Assembly (NCBI GenBank): GCA_964403175.1 | Contig: CAYOFH010000004.1 | Location: 1 to 64,000 of the forward strand | Origin: Marinilabilia sp964403175 | GTDB taxonomy: Bacteria > Bacteroidota > Bacteroidia > Bacteroidales > Marinilabiliaceae | Direction: 5' to 3' | DNA length: 64,000 nt | In this document: one piece after another, positions 9,461-18,210 of the stretch | How the letters are laid out: each line of letters starts with the position of its first letter | Position numbering within the stretch: position 1 is the stretch's first letter | The notes under the pieces: generated by a model | Seen by the model: the letters and a program-made list of their open reading frames with translations, nothing else | The model's database searches: none | What the model was told of the DNA's origin: nothing | Position numbers and translations under genes: made by a program

Positions 9461-10609
9461 ATGAAGACCATTTTAATAACAGGAGGCAATTTCATAAACA
9501 AGGGTGCTGAGTCCATGTTGATGGCTACAGTTGACGGCATTAGAAAGAATTTTCCCGGATATGAACCAGTGTTGCTGGATTTGTTTCCTACACAGACTGA
9601 AGAAAACAAATCCGGGAGTGATTTCCGGATTGTGAACATGCACGTGAGAACACTTTTCAGAATAGCTTTTCCCTTTTTGAAACTTGTTTTTAAGCCAAAA
9701 CCTATCAGCGATGGGGAGTCTGAAATAAAGGATCTATTTGCAACTGCATCGGCTGTTTTTGACATTAGCGGGTATGGTCTGAGCTCTCATAATCAGCCAT
9801 TACTGTGGAGTGTTGCATACCTTCTTCCATTCCGACTGGCCCGGGAAAACCGGGTACCCGTGTGGTTGCTTCCCCAAAGTTTTGGACCGTTTAATTTTCA
9901 CGGGTTAAGATGGATTTTGTTTAAGTTGTGGGGACAATCTCTGCTAAACTATCCGGAAATTGCTTTTGCCCGTGAGCCGGAAGGATTGAAAGCTTTGAAA
10001 GAAGTGAGAAGAAAGCCATGTCTGCTTTCAATGGACGTGGTTTTGCACAGCGATTTGAAAGTCAGACCACAGCAAAATCATGAAGTGATAGTGATTCCTA
10101 ACAGGCAGCTTTTTAACTTTTCAGATCCCGATAAAGTTGTCTGTCTTTTTTCAGATATCATAACCGGGTTTGAGGAAAAAGGTTTTCGGGTGAGAATGGT
10201 TCGACATAGCAGGGATGATCAGGATTTATGCAGAAAAATTGTTGAAAAGCATAATCAGAACTCATTGTTTTTTAATGATTCAGATGATACCATCGAAACA
10301 CTGCATGAGGTTGTTTCCCGCGGGCAAATTGTAGTGTCCGCCCGTTATCATGGAGCAATCCATGCGCTAAAATACCGGAAACCGGTTTTGATTATCGGTT
10401 GGGCAGAGAAGTACAGATATCTGGCCAAAGCTTTTGGCATTGAGGAAACGCTTATAGATTTGCAGAATGAAAGCCTGGATAATATTGATGTGAAAAGCTT
10501 TGTGGAGGTCATTGTTTCCAACAGAGAGCTTTTTTTAGGTCGGATATCTGAAAAGATGGAGGAAGTTTTGAGGAACAATTTCTGGTCAAATATAGAACTT
10601 GAGCCATGA
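9461..10609 (+). CDS. Polysaccharide pyruvyl transferase family protein
   Basis: A 382-aa protein of the WcaK/CsaB family, which moves pyruvate from phosphoenolpyruvate to sugars as a ketal. Characteristic features are the N-terminal GGNFINKGAESML, a central LLPQSFGPF (near residue 137) and the C-terminal SARYHGAIHAL (near 293-303), where the conserved R and H are expected at the active site. No signal peptide, so it acts in the cytoplasm on a lipid-linked or nucleotide-linked precursor. Its stop overlaps the next start by 4 bp (ATGA), which indicates translational coupling with the glycosyltransferase. Confidence 0.88.
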   Translation: MKTILITGGNFINKGAESMLMATVDGIRKNFPGYEPVLLDLFPTQTEENKSGSDFRIVNMHVRTLFRIAFPFLKLVFKPKPISDGESEIKDLFATASAVFDISGYGLSSHNQPLLWSVAYLLPFRLARENRVPVWLLPQSFGPFNFHGLRWILFKLWGQSLLNYPEIAFAREPEGLKALKEVRRKPCLLSMDVVLHSDLKVRPQQNHEVIVIPNRQLFNFSDPDKVVCLFSDIITGFEEKGFRVRMVRHSRDDQDLCRKIVEKHNQNSLFFNDSDDTIETLHEVVSRGQIVVSARYHGAIHALKYRKPVLIIGWAEKYRYLAKAFGIEETLIDLQNESLDNIDVKSFVEVIVSNRELFLGRISEKMEEVLRNNFWSNIELEP

Positions 10610-11511
10610 CGGAGAACTACCCTGTTGTTATTTTTTGCTACAATCGTCCTGAGCATTTGAAGCGAACTATTGATGCGCTAAAACAAAATCATGGGGCATT
10701 AGAAACAGTTGTCTGGTTTTTTTCGGACGGGCCTGCATCGGATAAAGATAATGATGCAGTTGAGGCAGTCAGGAATATTCTGGATAATGTTAGTGGGTTT
10801 AGTAATGTCAGAGTAGAAAAAAGCAGGGAGAACAAAGGACTTGCGACATCTGTGATTACTGGTGTTACAAGGGTTTTGTCAGAATCTTCCGCATGTATTG
10901 TATTGGAAGATGATCTGGAAACTTCTCCGTGGTTCCTTGATTTCATGAATGAAGGTCTCGCTTCTTATGCCGATGACTCTGAGATTTTTTCTGTTTCCGG
11001 CTATTGTCCTCCTATTCCTGTTCCGGAAGATTATTGGGCTGAAGCATTTCGATTTCCGCGCATCAATTCCTGGGGGTGGGCAACCTGGCGTAACCGGTGG
11101 GAAAAGGTTGATTGGGAAGTAAAAGATTTTGACAGGTTTTTAAAAGATAAGAAAGTAGTAAAAAAGTTGAGCCTTCAGGGAAAAGACCTGCCTGTGATGT
11201 TGTTGAAGCAGCAAACCGGGAAAATAGGCTCATGGGCTGTCCGGTTTAATCAGGCCTGCTTCAATGAGGGAAAAACAAACATTTACCCGGTGAAGTCACT
11301 TGTGCGAAATATCGGGACAGATGGCTCCGGAACAAACATGAATACTTCAGGCAAATATTTTACCGAACTGTCTGCTACACCATTGAAACCTGTACCTGCC
11401 TTTGAGAATACCTTTATTAACAGGGCATTTCAAAGGTTTTACTGTCCTTCTCTTTTTCGTCAAACTATAAATAAAATGAAAATAGCCCGCTATTTACAAA
11501 GCATCCGCTAA
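10606..11511 (+). CDS. GT2-type glycosyltransferase
   Basis: A 301-aa GT-A fold transferase without membrane segments. It starts with VVIFCYNRPEHLKRT, typical of GT2-like sugar transferases, and has the acidic motif VLEDDLE (near 103-109) that should bind the nucleotide-sugar metal ion. INSWGWATWRNRW (near 150-162) is a signature shared by many Bacteroidetes capsule glycosyltransferases. Donor and acceptor cannot be told from sequence. It overlaps the pyruvyl transferase by 4 bp and is followed at once by the flippase. Confidence 0.88.
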   Translation: MTENYPVVIFCYNRPEHLKRTIDALKQNHGALETVVWFFSDGPASDKDNDAVEAVRNILDNVSGFSNVRVEKSRENKGLATSVITGVTRVLSESSACIVLEDDLETSPWFLDFMNEGLASYADDSEIFSVSGYCPPIPVPEDYWAEAFRFPRINSWGWATWRNRWEKVDWEVKDFDRFLKDKKVVKKLSLQGKDLPVMLLKQQTGKIGSWAVRFNQACFNEGKTNIYPVKSLVRNIGTDGSGTNMNTSGKYFTELSATPLKPVPAFENTFINRAFQRFYCPSLFRQTINKMKIARYLQSIR

Positions 11512-11522
11512 ATTTGTGGTAT

Positions 11523-12986
11523 ATGCAGAATCAAACCCTTTTTGTTTTTCGACAGTCAGCCATCTACAGTGTAGGCAATATCCTTTCCAAATTGAGCGGG
11601 ATATTGCTTATTCCATTGTATCTTAAATATATTTCTGAAGATGAATTTGGGATTGTTTCTCTATTCGAAACCATCTCTCAATTCATAATAATCTTATCCG
11701 GATGGGGTGTACGTGCCGGGTTTTCACGCTGGTATCATGAATTCAAAACCCGAAGCGAACAAAATCAGCTTTTTTTCACTACTTATGCCTTCAATTTTAT
11801 CAGCAGTATTTTGGCTATATTTCTGGTAGGCGGTCTGCTCTATTTCTTTTCAGGAGATATTTTTAGAGCAGATATTTCCGCAGATATCATTGTCTATTTT
11901 TCATTGGGAACATTTTTTCGTTTAATGTATGATGTTCCTTTTTTTATGTTGAGAATTCAGCAAAAGGCAGCTCAGCAAACAGCCTGGTATTCCATGAATA
12001 TTTTTCTGGTTTTGATTTTTTCCTTTATTTTTCTCGAGTTTTTCGATATGGGAATACGAGGAATATACCTGGGGCAATTTGTGGCTCATTTGTTTACATT
12101 CTTACCCATGGTGCCTCTAATCTGGCGTAATTTTTCGTTTAATTTTCGCTCCGATCTGCTTCACAAAATGTTGCAATACGGATTACCGTTGGCCATTAGT
12201 AATATTTTAACAACCATTCTGACTCTGAGCGACAGGCATATCATCAATCAGTTTCAGAATTTGAGCGAAGTGGCAGGTTACAGTATGGCGTTCAAAATTT
12301 CCAATTTGATACAGGTTGTTGTGGTAGCTTCTGTCATTACCGGGTTTACCAATTATTACTTTAAAACGCTGCACACTGAGGATAGTGAGTTTTTTTACCA
12401 GCGGATAGTCAGGTATTTTACGGTTTTAATCACACTGGGAGGCTTAGGAGTGGTATTGTTTTCCCCTGAAATAATTTTCGTGGTGTCCATGGGAAGTGAA
12501 TTTTTTCAGTCATCGGTAATTATTGTTCCAGTTCTCATGTTGGGGATGATTTTTTCCGGTCTCCGTCAATTGTTTGCCTTACCTCTCAATAAACATAAGC
12601 GCACAAAAAGAATTTCGATGATTTTAATCATTAGTGCAGTTATTAATCTGACAGGAAACTTTTTACTGGTGCCTTATTTTGGTAAAATGGGTGCTTCCAT
12701 ATCCACTGTGGTGGCGCAACTTTTAGCTCTTGTTTGGTTCTTCAGTGAGGCCCGAAAGGTTGAAGAAATAAAATTTGCCGGTATTCCCAATATCATACTT
12801 CTGTTGGTTTGGGGTATTATTGCATGGGGAGGAATGCAATTTTTCTCGTTGTCATTTGTGGCAGGTATCGCCATGAAGCTGATCCTCATTTGTGGGTTTA
12901 TTCTTGTGTTATACCTGACAGGCCATATAAACCGGGAGGAAATAAAGGAAGCCAAAAAACTTTACAGGACTATCCGCAGAAGATAA
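11523..12986 (+). CDS. Oligosaccharide flippase family protein (Wzx-like)
   Basis: A polytopic membrane protein with about 14 predicted helices and the MOP-superfamily polysaccharide biosynthesis pattern (FRQSAIYSVGNILSKLSGILLIPLY near the start, cut here by helix breaks, and a C-terminal polysaccharide_synt_C-like half). It should flip lipid-linked repeat units across the inner membrane. I use the ATG at 11523 (487 aa); a TTG three codons earlier (11514) would sit almost on the upstream stop. It is the last gene of the cassette. No polymerase or initiating sugar transferase is present in the window. Confidence 0.88.
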   Translation: MQNQTLFVFRQSAIYSVGNILSKLSGILLIPLYLKYISEDEFGIVSLFETISQFIIILSGWGVRAGFSRWYHEFKTRSEQNQLFFTTYAFNFISSILAIFLVGGLLYFFSGDIFRADISADIIVYFSLGTFFRLMYDVPFFMLRIQQKAAQQTAWYSMNIFLVLIFSFIFLEFFDMGIRGIYLGQFVAHLFTFLPMVPLIWRNFSFNFRSDLLHKMLQYGLPLAISNILTTILTLSDRHIINQFQNLSEVAGYSMAFKISNLIQVVVVASVITGFTNYYFKTLHTEDSEFFYQRIVRYFTVLITLGGLGVVLFSPEIIFVVSMGSEFFQSSVIIVPVLMLGMIFSGLRQLFALPLNKHKRTKRISMILIISAVINLTGNFLLVPYFGKMGASISTVVAQLLALVWFFSEARKVEEIKFAGIPNIILLLVWGIIAWGGMQFFSLSFVAGIAMKLILICGFILVLYLTGHINREEIKEAKKLYRTIRRR

Positions 12987-13366
12987 TTAAGCAAAGAAAT
13001 TCTTTTTTTTTGCAACCGGTATTCTTATCGTTTTTGAATATATTTTTCGATAATTCCCACCATCTTTATTCCCTCAAAACCGGGGAGATATCAATGTCAC
13101 CGGTTGAAGTTAATTGACCTGTTTGGGTAATATTCCCTGCAATATCTTAATGGTGGCTTGATAAATTCCTGATTGACAACAATTTAAAAACAGAGTAATG
13201 AGTAAGGGAATTTGGAGATTATCCGGCAAACGGAATTTGCCCTAATTAATTTCTCAAACTGCCTGTAACAATATTTGAGGGGTCTGCGTCACAATATCAG
13301 AGCAACGATATGGATTGTTTAGGCCGGATAATTCATGAATATTTTTAACATTTTAAAATCTAAGAT
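12987..13366. other. Intergenic region, 380 bp
   Basis: No credible gene. A weak A/T-rich hairpin plus T run (12993-13011) may end the polysaccharide operon, and a small stem (13225-13230 with 13236-13241, GGCAAA/TTTGCC) lies in the leader of the next gene. Confidence 0.5.
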
Positions 13367-14293
13367 ATGAGTACGTTTAACCGATACAGCATATTTGTTC
13401 TGGTATTTTTACTGATTTTGCCCCCAAACATCTATGCACAGCAGGACACATTGCAAACAAACCGTAAAATAAAAAACATTGTTTCAGTTGAGGAGGATGG
13501 TTCCCGAACCCGGGTACATTTTCCCGGTGGTGATTTGCAAGTGGATGAAATGAATGATACAATTACCAAAATTACCATTGGAAGACGTCGTTATGAGATT
13601 GTTGACAAGCCTGGGCAACATACCCGAATCCAGATGGTTCACGAGCCCCTGAAGGATTTTCAAGGTCACTGGTCAGGATTTGATCTTGGACTGACCAATT
13701 TCTTTTCCACTCCTTTTGACAGTAATTTACCTCATGACGAAATGTGGATGGATTTGAATGCCGGTAAATCCGTTTCCGTGGGGATGAATATTTTGCAATA
13801 CAGCATTGGACTTCAGCAAGCGAAGAACAACTTTGGAATCGTAACCGGATTAGGGTGGACGATAAATAATTATCGCTTTGATTCAAAAAACATCATGGTT
13901 CGTGATGATAATGGTTATACAACCTATCAGATTACCGATCGTCCGGTGGAGAAAAATAAACTTGTCACAAGTTTTCTTACCGTGCCGGTTTTAATGGAGT
14001 TTCAGCTGCCTGCCCATGACGGGAAAAAAGATTTCTTTATTTCAGCAGGTGTTTATGGAGGATTTCGGCTCGGGTCGCATACAAAAGTCGTTTATTCAGA
14101 TAATGGAAGCAGAGAAAAAGAGAAAGGGCGTGACGATTACAATGTCAATACCTTCAAATATGGTCTGATGACACGTGTTGGATATAAATGGATTAAGTTA
14201 TATGCAAAGTGTGATTTTTCTCAGATGTTTGAAACAGGCCGTGGACCTGAAGTTTTTCCATGGACTGTGGGATTGACGTTGATACAGTTTTAA
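13367..14293 (+). CDS. Outer-membrane beta-barrel protein
   Basis: A 308-aa protein with a signal peptide (hydrophobic 8-22, cleavage after IYAQ) and, from about residue 100, alternating amphipathic strands ending in an aromatic C-terminus (TLIQF), as expected for a PorT/OmpW-like eight-strand barrel. The part between about 30 and 90 is a polar periplasmic segment. Its barrel is clearly related to that of the next protein: both have a KSVSV/KSVEV strand, G-x-x-NNYRFD, an LPVLMEFQLP/IPLMAELQLP strand, GGxRLGSHTK/GGVRLQTHTK and a GPEVFPW/GPEIYPY turn before the last strand. Function unknown. Confidence 0.82.
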   Translation: MSTFNRYSIFVLVFLLILPPNIYAQQDTLQTNRKIKNIVSVEEDGSRTRVHFPGGDLQVDEMNDTITKITIGRRRYEIVDKPGQHTRIQMVHEPLKDFQGHWSGFDLGLTNFFSTPFDSNLPHDEMWMDLNAGKSVSVGMNILQYSIGLQQAKNNFGIVTGLGWTINNYRFDSKNIMVRDDNGYTTYQITDRPVEKNKLVTSFLTVPVLMEFQLPAHDGKKDFFISAGVYGGFRLGSHTKVVYSDNGSREKEKGRDDYNVNTFKYGLMTRVGYKWIKLYAKCDFSQMFETGRGPEVFPWTVGLTLIQF

Positions 14294-14339
14294 GATGCGT
14301 TTACGGACAGGGGTTTTGAATAAAAAAAACAGGAATGTG

Positions 14340-15833
14340 ATGAGACACTTTGCTTTTTTCCTTTTTAGCCTGCTTACGTTTTGCTCAGTAGAGGTATTTG
14401 GGCAAAATCATAAACCAGATTCTATATTGCAGAAGTATGATCGTTACTGGGAGATGCAGCCAGGACTTTACAGGGTTATGAGCCAAGGCCGGATCGGTGT
14501 GGTAAACAATGATGGACGGGAGGTGGTTCCCTGTCGTTTCGATCAGGTCTGGAATCCGGGAAAGGATAATTACATCCGGGTTCTTTCGGATATGAAAACC
14601 GGGCTTTATCATATAAATGAAGGGATAGTTTTGCCGACTGAGTATGATCAGATTTGGGAGTTTGAAGATAGATTGGCCAAGGTCATGAAAGATCGAAAAT
14701 TTGGGTTTATCAATAGTGAAGGTCTTATGATCGTCCCGTGCGAATATCAGCATGTCTGGACTCCCCGTAACGGAAGAATAAAGGTTATTAAAGATGGACT
14801 GACCGGGTTGATAGCCACCGACGGGGATGTTATTGTACCGCCTGTTTATCAGGATATACAGGAATTTAAAAACGGTCTTGCCAGGGTTATCAGGGAAGGA
14901 AAGATGGGATATATTGATGAACAGGGAAATGAAATAATTCCCTCCATATATGATGAGGTACTTCCGTTTAACGGAGACACAGCTGTGGTTCTTAAAAATG
15001 GTGAGTATCTGAGAATTGATCAGAAAGGGAAAGTTCTGGGCTTAACAGAAAAGCCGCAGAAGAGTCAGGAATTGAAAGTATCAGAAGAAAATGATGATCA
15101 TCGCAACTTTAGAGTTCGTATAGAGAAGGATTATATTGATATCCGTCATGACGGAGAGGGGGTTTATTTTTCGCAAAAGAAAAAGCACCGGAAATATTTT
15201 GACGGGCACCTGGCCGGAGTTGGTCTGGCGTTGAATGGATATCTGGACGAAAATCAGAAAGAAGACCTTCCCAATGGATATGAGTTTATGTCGCTAAATC
15301 AGACCAAGTCGGTTGAGGTAAGTATTTATCCTTTCCAGGAGAACATCAGACTTTTAGGCAGTTGGTTCGGTCTTATTACGGGAATCGGCATTCAGTATAA
15401 CAATTATCGTTTCGATATAGAGAATCTTTCTGATGTTGAAGAGCCCGGCCGTGAATGGTTCCCGGAAATCAGTGCCGATGCAACCATTACGAAAAGTAAG
15501 TTGATGATGCTTCACGCCAATATTCCCTTAATGGCAGAGCTTCAACTTCCCAACCGGCAGGGACATGATGTATTTTATTTATCTGGCGGCGTGGTAGGGG
15601 GCGTTCGCCTACAGACTCATACCAAACTTGTCTTCAATGAAGCTAACAGGGAGCAGAAAAAGAAGAGGAGAGGTGACATGGGACTTCCTACCTTCCGGTA
15701 TGGATTTATGGCCAGGGGCGGCTACGGAGGTTTTTCCGTTTATGCAACTTACTATCCGGAACCAATGTTTAAATCAGGAGAAGGTCCGGAGATATACCCT
15801 TACTCTTTGGGCCTGATATTTCATTTTGATTGA
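14340..15833 (+). CDS. WG-repeat protein fused to an outer-membrane beta barrel
   Basis: I start at the ATG at 14340 because it is preceded by AGGAAT and opens a clean signal peptide (cleavage near VFGQ); the ATG at 14295 would put 15 polar residues in front. The 497-aa protein has five or six WG (KWG) repeats at about residues 40-235, each with a pattern such as G-x-x-x-x-x-G-x-x-V-P-x-x-Y-D-x-V, then a charged linker and a barrel domain (about 270-497) homologous to the upstream protein. WG repeats are thought to form beta-propeller or solenoid-like binding surfaces. The pair is probably one operon (46 bp apart). Function unknown. Confidence 0.82.
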   Translation: MRHFAFFLFSLLTFCSVEVFGQNHKPDSILQKYDRYWEMQPGLYRVMSQGRIGVVNNDGREVVPCRFDQVWNPGKDNYIRVLSDMKTGLYHINEGIVLPTEYDQIWEFEDRLAKVMKDRKFGFINSEGLMIVPCEYQHVWTPRNGRIKVIKDGLTGLIATDGDVIVPPVYQDIQEFKNGLARVIREGKMGYIDEQGNEIIPSIYDEVLPFNGDTAVVLKNGEYLRIDQKGKVLGLTEKPQKSQELKVSEENDDHRNFRVRIEKDYIDIRHDGEGVYFSQKKKHRKYFDGHLAGVGLALNGYLDENQKEDLPNGYEFMSLNQTKSVEVSIYPFQENIRLLGSWFGLITGIGIQYNNYRFDIENLSDVEEPGREWFPEISADATITKSKLMMLHANIPLMAELQLPNRQGHDVFYLSGGVVGGVRLQTHTKLVFNEANREQKKKRRGDMGLPTFRYGFMARGGYGGFSVYATYYPEPMFKSGEGPEIYPYSLGLIFHFD

Positions 15834-15905
15834 GGAATAAGTCATTCAGATGCAAACTTCCGGTTTCCTGAAATCCGGACTGTTAATTGTTCTTTGTAAA
15901 TTGAG

Positions 15906-17144
15906 TTATAATACTGGTATTGACCAGTTGATCCATTTATCTTCATCGAAAATAAGGTTTCCATCGGTTTTCATAATCGAGGTTTCGATATTTTTTTCTT
16001 CGAGAAGGAATTTTCTTACAAACGCTTCCACTTCGGGATGCTGCGCATCAGGCAATTGACAATGATTTCCATGGCTTGTTTGAGAAAAACCCATATTCCC
16101 GGGTACCCCCAGGGCTTTCCAAATCTTGTGGGCTGCATTTCCGGCGGTCCATGTACTTAAATTTCCCAACCATGTCATAGAAGTGTTTTCAATAACCAGA
16201 AGGCCGCGGGGGGCACAAAGTCCCATAATAGAATGCTGGTCATAAGGAAGTTTATTTACTGAGGTGCTGAACTGGTCGAAGTTTTTGCGAAACCATGTGT
16301 TTTCAGTAACTATTTGCCGCAGGCGCTGAACATCTGCGCCCTGAAAGTCGGAGACCCGCCAGCTGGCAGTTCCGCCTGATCCCGATTCCTGAGGGATGGT
16401 TAGGACGATGCGTTCATCAAAAGCACCCGTCGCCAATGCGCCCTTGCCGTTTCTTGAGCATCCGGTGACCGCAAGGTGCAGTGGGTCGATGTTGGCTTCC
16501 GGAGTTTTTTCAATTGCATCAATCAGGCGGCTTACCCCCCATGACCACGCCATGATGGCTCCGGCAGAATGACTGTCGCTGTATAAATCGTAAAATTTAC
16601 CCTGACCGCGTGATCCGGTATTTTTCTGAAGAGCTATCTCATCCTGAGGGAAAGAAATTACAGCAACCCCCAAGTCCAGCAACTGGTCATTGTTGAGATA
16701 AGAATCCCCGATACCGATAACCGCCGGATAGGGGGCCTTGCCATTTTCAGGATAAGTAATGGAACAATCGAAGAATATGGATTTGCCGTTTTCCTGCACC
16801 GATATTGTAAGTGTGTCGCTATTTATTCTGGCTGTAGTGGCATTATAATCGATGCAGGGTTTGTAACCATACTGGAACTTCTGAGAAAGAGCTGATATCT
16901 CTGCTTTCCGGCATTTCCAGTCTGCTTTGCTGTCTACTTTTGAACCGTCCAGAAATTCAAAGGGATCTGGAAGGAATGGATTTTCTGTGAGTTCGTTAAA
17001 GGAAGGTAACCCGGCAATATTGCAGTCACTACCACATGGATGGTTGTCCTCATCGGAATCAGGAGAGGTGCTGTTCAACGAGCTGTATACAAACACAATG
17101 GATGTCGTAAGCAAAACGGAAAGCAATGTTAATTTCTTTTTCAT
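15906..17144 (-). CDS. Glucuronoyl esterase, carbohydrate esterase family 15
   Basis: A 412-aa alpha/beta hydrolase with an N-terminal signal or anchor (4-20). The CE15 nucleophile motif GCSRNGKGA is at 228-236 (Ser230); the acid is likely Glu253 in PQESGSGG and the base is His361 in SHGNHC (358-362). Family members cleave the ester between 4-O-methyl-glucuronic acid of xylan and lignin, so the protein points to plant-biomass use. It acts outside the cytoplasm. It stands alone: no SusC/SusD pair or other glycan-degrading enzyme flanks it. Several cysteines (37, 41, 78, 97, 127) could form disulfides. Confidence 0.88.
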   Translation of the reverse strand: MKKKLTLLSVLLTTSIVFVYSSLNSTSPDSDEDNHPCGSDCNIAGLPSFNELTENPFLPDPFEFLDGSKVDSKADWKCRKAEISALSQKFQYGYKPCIDYNATTARINSDTLTISVQENGKSIFFDCSITYPENGKAPYPAVIGIGDSYLNNDQLLDLGVAVISFPQDEIALQKNTGSRGQGKFYDLYSDSHSAGAIMAWSWGVSRLIDAIEKTPEANIDPLHLAVTGCSRNGKGALATGAFDERIVLTIPQESGSGGTASWRVSDFQGADVQRLRQIVTENTWFRKNFDQFSTSVNKLPYDQHSIMGLCAPRGLLVIENTSMTWLGNLSTWTAGNAAHKIWKALGVPGNMGFSQTSHGNHCQLPDAQHPEVEAFVRKFLLEEKNIETSIMKTDGNLIFDEDKWINWSIPVL

Positions 17145-17739
17145 AGGGGAATTGATTTTGTTGGGAATAAATGGGAAAAGATAAACTGTATTCCGGGTGT
17201 TTTTAATTCGTATAAAATTTTCTTAAGTCATTAACCAAATGGAACTCCTTCAGAAAAATTGGTTTTCGTTTTGTTTTACAAAAATAACAGATGCAAAATT
17301 CCCGTCGGGAGAAAATATTAGGAAAAAAAGGTTTAATTATTGAAAATAGATAAAATTTTTCAGTTTTCATAGTTTTACCTATTATGGGATATAATGTTAT
17401 CTTGATAGATTAACTTTTTTGAAAGTATTTTTTTACAGAGGAGGGTTTTTTCTGTCATTGAGATCCGGATGTCAGCTATTCCGCGAAAGTGTTTTATCAC
17501 CAAAAGTCTGTCAGGGGTACACTCTTGCAATATCATTCAAAAAGAAAGGCCACTGTCGCTGTGTGGCAATGGCCTTTCCGGGGTACTGGTCTTTAGAATA
17601 TACTTACGGGTGGTGGATACATGAAGTATTTTGTCCGGTTTCGTGTAAAAGGAAAGATAGTGTTAAATATTTCTTTATTTTTACCTTTAATATTTTATTG
17701 TGTCAACCAACCACATCTTTTATAATTAAAACTTATATT
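17145..17739. other. Intergenic region, 595 bp
   Basis: Divergent region between the esterase and yccF-like gene. A minus-strand TATTTTTG (17279-17286) could be the esterase -7 box. A hairpin at 17545-17577 has arms AAAGGCCACTG/CAATGGCCTTT with one mismatch and no T run. An open frame from 17419 runs into the YccF gene but has no similarity of its own and is not taken as coding. Confidence 0.5.
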
Positions 17740-18108
17740 ATGTCATTTCTTGGAAACCTGATTTGGCTTATTTTCGGTGGAATTATTACAGCTATTGAGT
17801 ATTTCGTTGCCAGTGTTTTGCTGATGATTACCATTATTGGTATTCCATTTGGTTTGCAAACACTTAAACTTGGATTGCTGGCTTTATGGCCTTTTAGTCA
17901 GAGAGTTGTGTCAAACCCTTCTAATGGCGGATGCCTAACTACGATAATGAATATTATCTGGATTCTGATAGGTGGAATTTGGATTGCTGCCACTCATTTA
18001 ATTTTTGGATTGTTGCTGGCCATTACCATAATCGGAATTCCTTTTGCGCGTCAGCATTTTAAGCTTGCCGGACTGGCACTTACACCTTTTGGGTATAGAG
18101 TGGAGTAA
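17740..18108 (+). CDS. YccF domain-containing inner-membrane protein
   Basis: A 122-aa membrane protein made of two similar halves, each with the YccF signature (ITIIGIPFG near 30-38 and ITIIGIPFA near 97-105) and a preceding tryptophan-rich helix. About four transmembrane helices. YccF proteins are widespread and uncharacterised. The frame is open upstream to 17419, but the similarity starts at MSFLGNLIW, so I place the start at the ATG at 17740. The next gene begins 102 bp later on the same strand. Confidence 0.88.
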   Translation: MSFLGNLIWLIFGGIITAIEYFVASVLLMITIIGIPFGLQTLKLGLLALWPFSQRVVSNPSNGGCLTTIMNIIWILIGGIWIAATHLIFGLLLAITIIGIPFARQHFKLAGLALTPFGYRVE

Positions 18109-18210
18109 TTAGCAACATAGAATCCTTATGAATTGATCAGAACTGAAAGATGTCTTAATTAAATCGTTATTTTAGTACTTTGATTCCAAATAGGGGAAAA
18201 ATAGGTATTT

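Noticed and set aside
12809..13117. A 102-codon plus-strand frame overlapping the flippase end
   Set aside because: Out of frame with the flippase and mostly inside it; no similarity.
17419..17739. Extension of the YccF frame by 107 codons upstream
   Set aside because: The extra sequence contains a hairpin and has no similarity; the YccF domain starts at the ATG at 17740.
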